From the NCBI RefSeq assembly GCF_000506985.1, contig NZ_KI650979.1, positions 496,001 through 560,000 of the forward strand: a stretch of 64,000 nucleotides of DNA, in the 5' to 3' direction. Below are positions 33,603-40,813 of the stretch, one piece after another (the first letter of the stretch is position 1; each line of letters begins with the position of its first letter). Under the pieces are notes generated by a model that searched no databases, had not been told where the DNA came from, and worked only from the letters and a program-made list of their open reading frames with translations. The position numbers and the translations under genes are program-made. The DNA is from Advenella kashmirensis W13003 (GTDB taxonomy: Bacteria > Pseudomonadota > Gammaproteobacteria > Burkholderiales > Burkholderiaceae_B).

Positions 33603-36225
33603 TAGCAAACAGCCTGAAGATGCGTTGTTCGTCATCCCGATAAAGTGGATACATCTCCAACTCTTCCATGAAGGCCCCACTCAGCCTTGTGTTTCCATCA
33701 ACATGAACCTTCGAGACATTCGTACGAAACAACGTCGCACCCTCGAAATTGACCGCAGACAAATTCGCCTTCTCCAGCGTTGCCTGGATCAAATTTGCGT
33801 TTCTGAATGAACTGCCGGTCAGGTCTGTCTTGTGGAAAATGGCGTCCCTGGCGATCACGTGATCAAAATCACAATGGGTCAAGCGCGACTTTGAAAAATC
33901 CGTTCCTGAAACGTCGCTGTATAAAAAGCTGCTACCCTTGACCGTTATGTTCATGAAATTGCATTCCTTCAACCGACTGCCGACAAATTTACACTTGATC
34001 AAATCAACATCGTCTTCAATCAAAAGATTATCCAGGTGGCTTTTCAGAAATTCGCAATTATCCAGTTTGCACGTAGTGACTGATGCGTCTTTCAGGTTTG
34101 ACGCATCAAACACAACTTCCACCAGCTGACTGTCCATGAAGGCCCATTTTTCAATCTTGCAATCCCGAAACGTCACTCCCTTCAAATTAAAATCTGACGA
34201 CAGACACGTTTGAATGTCGCACCCCAGTAACGTTGAATCTGCCATCTGGACATAATCGCTCATAATATTGATAAATTTTGAGCGCACGATTTCAGATGAC
34301 GAAATCGATATTCTGACCAATTCAGATTCTTCGAAATTGCATTCCTGCAGCGTCGTGTGACTCAGCACCGCTTCACCCAGATTGGCTCGCCTGAAATTAG
34401 CCGACTTCACAATTGCGTGAGCGAAGCGGGCCCGGGTGAGCACGGCCTCACTGAAATCGGCGCCCGTCAGTGTTGCGCCTTCAAAGCTGGCACTCTCAAG
34501 AAAGGAGCCCGAAAAATCTGCGCTTCGCAAATCCAGCGCACTCAGATCGGCACCGGTAAAATCCTGGCCACAGAGCGGTTCCTTCTGTTGATAACGCCGT
34601 ATCACCTCCGCGCGCAGGGCCTGACTTTTTTGCCGTTCCAGCGGGAAAATCGCTTTCTGAAGGTGCGCTGTATATAAGTATGATTTTCTCAACGCGTCTT
34701 TTATATCTTCAGAATCCCTGTCCTCCTTTTGGGTCGAGTGGGCGTCCGACAAAAACGTCCTGGCGGATCGATTCATATCATCCACGAAGTCCAGATCCGG
34801 TGGACCGGAACGATCCAGTTTCCACGATTTCAAATCAATGCCTTCGGGGTTTTGCAGCTCCTGTATATAGCGCTCGATCTCGGGGTCGTCAACATCCTGC
34901 ATCAGCTCGATGACCTGCAACCTTGCGTCGCTCACTATTTTCTCGGCTCGCTCCGGGTTGTCGGCAAGGTCCACCGGTCTTTCCGGCGGACCGATAAACT
35001 CAGGGACAAGCGCCTGATAATCCAGACCGTTCTGATCGAACCACGCCTTCGTTTGCTCGTGCTGCTGCTTTAGATACATATCAAGCCGCTGCCCAAGGCG
35101 GTTCTTATCGACCAGATGGTCCGTCACCTCCAGTGAACGCATCAGGACCGGCGCAATGAGTTCTTCGTCTTTATCCAGGTGATACATGACCTGCTTCGGG
35201 TCTCGTCGCCATGCAAGCACTTGTTCATAATACGCTGACGGTTTTGGCGCATCTGCCATTTCGATCGCCGCCATCGCGATCTCTATGTCGTCCGCTTCCG
35301 CATCCTGAATGTCGATTGAACCATGGAACATCATGATATAGGACTGCGATTCAGGCAACAGCCAGAGCGTTGACGCCTGCATGTCGGGCACTTCTTTTAT
35401 GCACTGGCGACTTTCGGTATCGCGAGCAACCACCAACACCCTGGCCTGCAGTGGCGCAATAGTATCTTCCCAGCACGGCAGCGCAGGATGCATGTTCCAC
35501 ACCCGAAATGAAGCGCCTAGCGGTAACTGCTCAAGACCCGGCCATTGCTGCTCTTGGGCAGCCATGTTGAAAATAGACGGATCCATATCCGGCAGAAAGC
35601 CCGGAAACTCATATCTGTACCATTCTTCACTATACGTGCCCTGCTTGCTCAGGCGCTGCGGATGTGTCATTCCCAGGGGACTGAACGAAGCCGGGGCGGG
35701 ACGGTCTCCTTTGCTTTTCACGCCGTGCAAAGGGTCCTCTATGTTGGGAAGCGGCACCGCTTTTGTACCATTTATAGTATGCTCGTCCAGTCCCAGCCCT
35801 TCGGGATTGTCGACAAAATGCTGTCCCCCGAAAGCGTGCGACCAGTCTACCGGCATACTCTCAAATTCCTGGGCTGGTGTGATCGTGTTGTCAATCCAGA
35901 ATCGCTGTCCCGTTACTCTGAGCGCCTTTTTCAGGTCGCCGACTTCTGCTTTCACCATGCACTGTGTTTTGTCGTCCTGATGGGCGGTATAGGCCGATCC
36001 GCTGATCAGATATTCAGGACGCGCTTTTGGCATAATCTGGTCCAACACGCCACCACTGTCGAGCATGGGCAGGATATCGGACCAGATTTTCTGCTCCGCC
36101 CCCAGAAAATGACCTTGCTTATCGCGTGAAACAAGAACGTAAACGCCAACGGCAAGTTTTGTACGGCCACGCCACTGAAACGGACGCGTCAACAGACCGG
36201 CCCGAAATGGTTTAATTATTTTCAT
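33595..36225 (-). CDS. DUF2169 protein fused to C-terminal pentapeptide repeats
   Basis: An 876-residue two-part protein. Residues about 1-300 match DUF2169 (MKIIKPFRAGLLTRPFQW, then VDWSHAFGG and the PLPNIEDP, PASFSPLG stretch), a domain found beside VgrG and PAAR genes and thought to load PAAR-type effectors. A helical, charged linker follows (about 340-560), then pentapeptide repeats (about 590-860). In characterised systems a DUF2169 protein acts as a chaperone for a PAAR-linked toxin. No toxin domain is visible here. It starts three bases after the last of the three small paralogues. Confidence 0.87.
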   Translation of the reverse strand: MKIIKPFRAGLLTRPFQWRGRTKLAVGVYVLVSRDKQGHFLGAEQKIWSDILPMLDSGGVLDQIMPKARPEYLISGSAYTAHQDDKTQCMVKAEVGDLKKALRVTGQRFWIDNTITPAQEFESMPVDWSHAFGGQHFVDNPEGLGLDEHTINGTKAVPLPNIEDPLHGVKSKGDRPAPASFSPLGMTHPQRLSKQGTYSEEWYRYEFPGFLPDMDPSIFNMAAQEQQWPGLEQLPLGASFRVWNMHPALPCWEDTIAPLQARVLVVARDTESRQCIKEVPDMQASTLWLLPESQSYIMMFHGSIDIQDAEADDIEIAMAAIEMADAPKPSAYYEQVLAWRRDPKQVMYHLDKDEELIAPVLMRSLEVTDHLVDKNRLGQRLDMYLKQQHEQTKAWFDQNGLDYQALVPEFIGPPERPVDLADNPERAEKIVSDARLQVIELMQDVDDPEIERYIQELQNPEGIDLKSWKLDRSGPPDLDFVDDMNRSARTFLSDAHSTQKEDRDSEDIKDALRKSYLYTAHLQKAIFPLERQKSQALRAEVIRRYQQKEPLCGQDFTGADLSALDLRSADFSGSFLESASFEGATLTGADFSEAVLTRARFAHAIVKSANFRRANLGEAVLSHTTLQECNFEESELVRISISSSEIVRSKFINIMSDYVQMADSTLLGCDIQTCLSSDFNLKGVTFRDCKIEKWAFMDSQLVEVVFDASNLKDASVTTCKLDNCEFLKSHLDNLLIEDDVDLIKCKFVGSRLKECNFMNITVKGSSFLYSDVSGTDFSKSRLTHCDFDHVIARDAIFHKTDLTGSSFRNANLIQATLEKANLSAVNFEGATLFRTNVSKVHVDGNTRLSGAFMEELEMYPLYRDDEQRIFRLFANE

Positions 36226-36228
36226 GAT

Positions 36229-36723
36229 TCAGGTTTGTGTTCTCTGACCTTTGACTTTCGTCACATATAACGCTTGTATTTTTTTGGACACTGCACCTTT
36301 TGTCATACCGACTGATCGCTTGTCGCTCTTCATTTTCACGATCTGTACTTGCGCAAGACCGAAATGCACACGGGTGTTGGAAGGAAGCAGAAAGTGGCGC
36401 CCCCTGTTGAAAGTGGAGCTCGAAAAATTCAGATAGGCCGCAGACACATTCATACTATAGCCATACAAGGCCAGATTGAGAGGCGATCTGGACGACTTGC
36501 TGCCATAAAGATAGAAATCCAGGCCATCGATCTTCACCACATTGGTGTACTTTTCAAGGATCTCGGGCGCCTTGCAGGTAATCTGACTATCGGTCGTCCA
36601 GCTCAAATCGCCCTGATGGGTATGGGTAGACGGCAATTTTACAGTCTTGTCCAGGGTACTTTCATAAGTGAACGTTGCATCTTGAAGATACTTGTCCGTC
36701 GCGTTCTGTTTAAAAATGGCCAT
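36229..36723 (-). CDS. VgrG-island small paralogue 1, unknown function
   Basis: A 164-residue protein starting MAIFKQNATDKYLQDATF. Predicted by eye to be beta-rich, with a basic C-terminal third (KMKSDKRSVGMTKG). It shares with its two neighbours the MAI-aromatic start, a 'TVK/TVT..S...Y..GL' segment around residues 28-50 and a hydrophobic stretch near 85-105 (LALYGYSMNVSAAYLNF). I do not recognise a family. Position inside the VgrG operon points to a T6SS role, possibly a structural or adaptor protein. Confidence 0.7.
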   Translation of the reverse strand: MAIFKQNATDKYLQDATFTYESTLDKTVKLPSTHTHQGDLSWTTDSQITCKAPEILEKYTNVVKIDGLDFYLYGSKSSRSPLNLALYGYSMNVSAAYLNFSSSTFNRGRHFLLPSNTRVHFGLAQVQIVKMKSDKRSVGMTKGAVSKKIQALYVTKVKGQRTQT

Positions 36724-36729
36724 GTTTAA

Positions 36730-37230
36730 TCACCATACAACAGTCAGACCGGAATAGCTGTAATCTTTGCTGTTTTCCGTCTTTTCAATTCGCTCGCACT
36801 TTTCCTTGTTCAGAATGGCTGCCTCGACAATCGCCAGGAAATTCGGAAAGGCTGCTTTCGAATTCACGGCTTTAAGCGGTGACGGGTTAAAGAACAGTCC
36901 GTATGTCAGAACATACAGCGCAGACACTTCCGTTTTCCGCGTCCGAGCATGCGTTGCCGTCACCGTGGAATGTGCGATGTTTGAGCCGGCAGCGCCGACG
37001 TTCGCAACGCCGATCGAAAATGAATTGTCGTAGATGCGTTTGACAGTGTCGCCCTTGCGCGTGAACGTATTGTCGTTTATCGTAAAGGTCTGTCCGCTCG
37101 CATCGATCAGCAAGCCGTTTTTATAAGTGACGGTCGATACTCCTGTGACCGTGACATTTTCTTTTTGTTCAAAATTGCTCGTCAGGTTGACTTCATATTT
37201 GTTTTCAAACGGCTTGGTATATATTGCCAT
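36730..37230 (-). CDS. VgrG-island small paralogue 2, unknown function
   Basis: A 166-residue beta-rich protein, MAIYTKPFENKYEVNLTSNF at the start, then VTVTGVSTVTYKNGLLID (about 26-43). It differs from the other two in its C-terminal half, which has helical features (FPNFLAIVEAAILNKEKCER) and ends SYSGLTVVW. Six bases separate its stop from paralogue 1. Unrecognised family; function unknown. Confidence 0.7.
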   Translation of the reverse strand: MAIYTKPFENKYEVNLTSNFEQKENVTVTGVSTVTYKNGLLIDASGQTFTINDNTFTRKGDTVKRIYDNSFSIGVANVGAAGSNIAHSTVTATHARTRKTEVSALYVLTYGLFFNPSPLKAVNSKAAFPNFLAIVEAAILNKEKCERIEKTENSKDYSYSGLTVVW

Positions 37231-37243
37231 GACTTTTCCTGTG

Positions 37244-37753
37244 TCAACTTGTTTTTGAGGTCTTGGCGTTGACGTGTTCCGACGTCACAGTCACCAGGCG
37301 TATCCCGCTCAGGCTGAATTTTTTGCCGGTGTTCGCTTTTTTGGCGTTGCTAAATGCCGTTAGCTTTCCACGCGTCATCAACACCTGAATGGGATTCGCG
37401 TTGACCCACAGCACCACACCATTACTGGTAACGATCTGGCCCGAGGCCCAGGCCAGCGCTTTGGACTGCACCATGAAAAAACCGAAGGCATTCACATTTG
37501 CCCCGAACACCGAAACGCTCAACGACCCGGCCTTGCTGTCATGCGTGTCGTCAATATCCCAATTCAGTATCTTGGCAGTGTCAAGCAGTGTCTGGGCTCG
37601 TATTTCCAGTTTTCCAGACTCGATCGTTAAATTCAATCCAGCCTTGTAATCCTGTGCCGACTCTCCCTTGACCGTTTTGGTTTCCTTCCCTTGTACGTCA
37701 TAGGTGGCTTTATCTTTGTAGATGTCGTTATAAATGCCTTTATATATTGCCAT
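37244..37753 (-). CDS. VgrG-island small paralogue 3, unknown function
   Basis: A 169-residue protein, MAIYKGIYNDIYKDKATYDV then TKTVKGESAQDYKAGLNLTI (about 25-44), with SVSVFGANVNAFGFFMVQS (about 79-97) matching the hydrophobic stretch of paralogue 1, and a basic C-terminus. It begins 12 bases after the vgrG stop with an AGGAC site, so it is the first gene after vgrG. No recognised domain. Confidence 0.7.
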   Translation of the reverse strand: MAIYKGIYNDIYKDKATYDVQGKETKTVKGESAQDYKAGLNLTIESGKLEIRAQTLLDTAKILNWDIDDTHDSKAGSLSVSVFGANVNAFGFFMVQSKALAWASGQIVTSNGVVLWVNANPIQVLMTRGKLTAFSNAKKANTGKKFSLSGIRLVTVTSEHVNAKTSKTS

Positions 37754-37765
37754 GACTGCGCAGTC

Positions 37766-39772
37766 CTATTTTGGATGGCAACGCGTTGGCATGACCGGAT
37801 CCGTAGGTGCGTCAGGCGTCGCCGGTGCGCCAGAATCATCGGGCGCAGGCGCGGCGTCGGCTGTCCACTCTCCGTCCACGACCAGATTCATATTCCCTTG
37901 CACGTGCATGTTGGCATTGCCCTTAATATAAATAGTGGCATCGTCGAGCATGGATATCGTCACCGCACCGTTTGTCTTGGAGTTATAGGTTGACTGACGC
38001 AGCTCTTTGAAGGCGCCCTTTGTGGTCACATCCCGTGTATTCTCATACCGCTCAACGGTGGCAGCCTTTACGTTCTGATGCAGGCCACCCTCATAACTTG
38101 CCTTGGTCTGTCCCACGACATGGTCGTGACGCTCGACGCCTGTTTTCTTGTACTCGCTTTGCCCAATCGTCGTATGAGAATTTCCGCCAACATAGGTTTT
38201 CATATCACATCCGATCCACAGATCGGCACATGCCAGGCTCTTGATGACCATGTCCATTTGCGACTTGAGCGTCACCAGCTCGGCGCCTAATGTGTCATCA
38301 AAAAGCATCATGTTGGTGGTGCCCATATCGCCGAACACCGACTGACTCCTGAACCCGCTGATCGTGGCACTGCCCGGCAATTCTACGGGCGGCATATTGT
38401 TCGCGTTGTAGACGCGTCCGAGCACAATCGGTCGGTCTGGGCATCCGCCGATAAAATCGACCACAACCTCGTCCTTGATCCGTGGCAGCTGCAAGCCGCC
38501 AAAGCCGCCACCCGCCCACGGGCTGGACACGCGCACCCAGCAGGAGCTGTTTTCATTTTTCTTGCCGTAACGGTCCCAATGAAACTGAACCTTGATGCGA
38601 CCATATTTATCCGTCCAGATTTCTTCGCCTGCTGGCCCTACAACGCGCGCAGTCTGCGGACCATGGGTGCGCGGAATCGGGGTGGTGCGTGGCGCACGAT
38701 ACTGGACCGACGCTGGCAGCGCAATAAAAGATTCCTCGTAAAAATCCTCAGAACCCGTGCCCGTGCTATAGCCCGATACGCTCATCCGGTAATTGACGGA
38801 AACGACCAGATACTCTTTGTTTTCGGACTCTCTGGGATGGTTTTTCAGATTGAAGGTATAACCAGGCGCAACGCCCCGGGCGTTGGCAATGCCTCGCACC
38901 TGTTCCTGCACACTTTGCAGTTCCTGCAATCTGACACGTGAATACTGCTCGCCATGGTCTGGTTCCTGGAATCCGCCCTGCCACTCGTAGATTTCCAGAT
39001 TACCGTTTTCCGACCCGCCGGAACGTTTGGAAACCGCATCCAGACTGGCCCCCGGTTTGGTGAAGTCGTAATCGGTTGTAGCATAACCATCGGACGTGAT
39101 TTGAGCGACGACTTCCCACATGGAAATATACTCGTCCTGGGGACGGGCTAAGCGATCAGGGCCATAGTAGGGAATGGAATCATATCCCGGCGTAGCCTTG
39201 TGCGATGAAATGTCATCTGTCATAACAAGCGTGTGCTGGCCGTCTTCATGCCTGAAGTAATAATAAATTCCCTCATGTTCCATGAGGCGGCTGACAAACG
39301 CAAAATCGGTCTCCTGATACTGGACGCAATATTCCCAGTTACGGTATGAACCGTTGAGCTTCATCTCAAACGGATACCCGTATTCTCCCAACACTTCCTT
39401 GATGACATCCGGCACACTTTTCTGCTGGAAAATTTTATTATCCGAAGTCTGGGTCAGGTACCACAGCCAGGGGCGTACGGTCGCTTTGTATATATAGTAG
39501 CGCGAACTGGCATTCTCGCGGCCGATCAATTCAAAACGGGTGACCTGCCCATTCAGAAAGCGGGAGCCGGACAGCGTTTCCATTTCAATTGTCAACGGCT
39601 TGCCCAGCAGGCTCTTGAGGTCGACGTTGTAATTGTCCGCGATCAATTCGACATCAAAATCGAACAACTGGGACAGCCCTTCGGAGCCATCCATCCGGCG
39701 AAAGCCCAGGCTTGCGCCCAAAGGAGTACGAACAACAATTGAACGAAACTGAATCGAATTTGGGATATCCAC
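37766..39772 (-). CDS. vgrG: Type VI secretion spike protein VgrG
   Basis: A 668-residue VgrG, with a GTG start preceded by AAGGAAA. The gp27-like N-terminal part (about 1-370) includes VTRFELIGRE, VQYQETDFAFVSRLMEHEGIYYYF and the conserved HTLVMTDD. The gp5-like OB-fold follows (about 390-470: TDKYGRIKVQFHWDRYGKK, SSPWAGGGFG, VVDFIGGCPDRPIVLGRVYN), then repeats of the beta-helical needle. The C-terminus is a short Pro/Asp-rich tail (APAPDDSGAPATPDAP), not a toxin domain. First gene of a seven-gene operon. Confidence 0.95.
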   Translation of the reverse strand: MDIPNSIQFRSIVVRTPLGASLGFRRMDGSEGLSQLFDFDVELIADNYNVDLKSLLGKPLTIEMETLSGSRFLNGQVTRFELIGRENASSRYYIYKATVRPWLWYLTQTSDNKIFQQKSVPDVIKEVLGEYGYPFEMKLNGSYRNWEYCVQYQETDFAFVSRLMEHEGIYYYFRHEDGQHTLVMTDDISSHKATPGYDSIPYYGPDRLARPQDEYISMWEVVAQITSDGYATTDYDFTKPGASLDAVSKRSGGSENGNLEIYEWQGGFQEPDHGEQYSRVRLQELQSVQEQVRGIANARGVAPGYTFNLKNHPRESENKEYLVVSVNYRMSVSGYSTGTGSEDFYEESFIALPASVQYRAPRTTPIPRTHGPQTARVVGPAGEEIWTDKYGRIKVQFHWDRYGKKNENSSCWVRVSSPWAGGGFGGLQLPRIKDEVVVDFIGGCPDRPIVLGRVYNANNMPPVELPGSATISGFRSQSVFGDMGTTNMMLFDDTLGAELVTLKSQMDMVIKSLACADLWIGCDMKTYVGGNSHTTIGQSEYKKTGVERHDHVVGQTKASYEGGLHQNVKAATVERYENTRDVTTKGAFKELRQSTYNSKTNGAVTISMLDDATIYIKGNANMHVQGNMNLVVDGEWTADAAPAPDDSGAPATPDAPTDPVMPTRCHPK

Positions 39773-40327
39773 AGATATTTCCTTGTGTCTGACTGGGCGC
39801 GCAGCGGCGGTTGTCTCAAAGCAATACTTTGTAACTTACTAATTTAGTTATATTTTTTTATATTTCAATGAAATGACTTGTTATATTGGAATGTACGAAA
39901 CAACGTTCTTAAATACAATTGCTGTATCTACCGATTAAGTAACAACCTGTTTCTTCCGGCTTGAATTGGGGTAATTTGTTTCAATTGCTAATTATTAAAC
40001 TTGTGGTAGATGCCAGCCAGGCGTCCGCTTGCATCACAGGGCATCCAGGCGAAGGCGTCGTGGCAGCAGATCAGCCCAAAATGAAAACACCGGTCCGCCC
40101 GGTTTCCTGACCAGCAGATTAGGCAAATTTTACAGAAGATCGTGCAATCGATTCGATGCATCCCAATCTATAATGGGCGGGCGATATTTTTGAGCGCGAC
40201 AAAGAGCCTCAGCGCTGTGTCCGCGTCGCGCCAGTAAATCCCGTCTTTTTCCGATTTCCCCTCCCCCTCTCGATGCAAGTCGTTGCAGATACACAAATGC
40301 AACTATTTTATGGAGCGTTATTCCACC
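39773..40327. other. Intergenic region upstream of vgrG and of the Mo-hydroxylase
   Basis: About 555 bases with no convincing gene; the small leftward frame at 40130-40360 overlaps the real IorA-like start and looks spurious. The part next to vgrG (about 39830-40010) is strongly AT-rich, as in promoters of transferred genes. At 40089-40102 a short hairpin (ACCGG/CCGGT) could terminate leftward transcription. TATAAT at 40169-40174 may be a -10 box for the rightward operon, but I see no good -35. Confidence 0.4.
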
Positions 40328-40801
40328 ATGAGCACCCTCAATATCAATGGAAGTGATCACACGATTGATGTGGACCCCAGTACCCCCGTTCTTTGGGCAT
40401 TGCGCGATTCACTGGAGATGACGGGAACCAAATTCGGCTGTGGCGCAGCACTGTGCGGCGCCTGTACCGTACACCTGGATGGCCAGGCCATTCGCTCCTG
40501 TGTCACGCCGGTCACGGCAGCCGAAGGCAAAAAAATCACAACGATCGAAGAAGTGACCGGTGGCAACGATCCCGTCGGTACAGCGGTCTACGAGGCCTGG
40601 GTCAAGCATGACGTGGCGCAATGCGGCTACTGCCAGAGCGGCCAAATCATGAGCGCGACGGCTTTTCTGAAAAGCCAGCCCAAGGGCAAACAACCCACTG
40701 CAGATGAAATTGACTCGGCGATGGCCGGCAACATCTGTCGCTGTGGCACCTACACCCGTATCCGCGCGGCCATTGCCGATGCTGCTCAATCTCTTGCCTG
40801 A
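40328..40801 (+). CDS. Molybdenum hydroxylase small subunit, [2Fe-2S] (IorA-like)
   Basis: A 157-residue iron-sulfur subunit of the xanthine oxidase/isoquinoline 1-oxidoreductase family. The plant-type cluster ligands are Cys38, Cys43, Cys46 and Cys58; the second cluster uses Cys99, Cys102, Cys136 and Cys138. The ATG at 40328 gives the normal N-terminus MSTLNINGS; the upstream frame to 40283 adds unrelated residues. It transfers electrons from the molybdenum centre of the large subunit encoded 12 bases downstream. Confidence 0.93.
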   Translation: MSTLNINGSDHTIDVDPSTPVLWALRDSLEMTGTKFGCGAALCGACTVHLDGQAIRSCVTPVTAAEGKKITTIEEVTGGNDPVGTAVYEAWVKHDVAQCGYCQSGQIMSATAFLKSQPKGKQPTADEIDSAMAGNICRCGTYTRIRAAIADAAQSLA

Positions 40802-40813
40802 CCGGAGCCTTCC

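Noticed and set aside
40130-40360. 76-residue leftward frame upstream of the Mo-hydroxylase
   Set aside because: No homology, no ribosome site, and it overlaps the start of the real iron-sulfur subunit gene.
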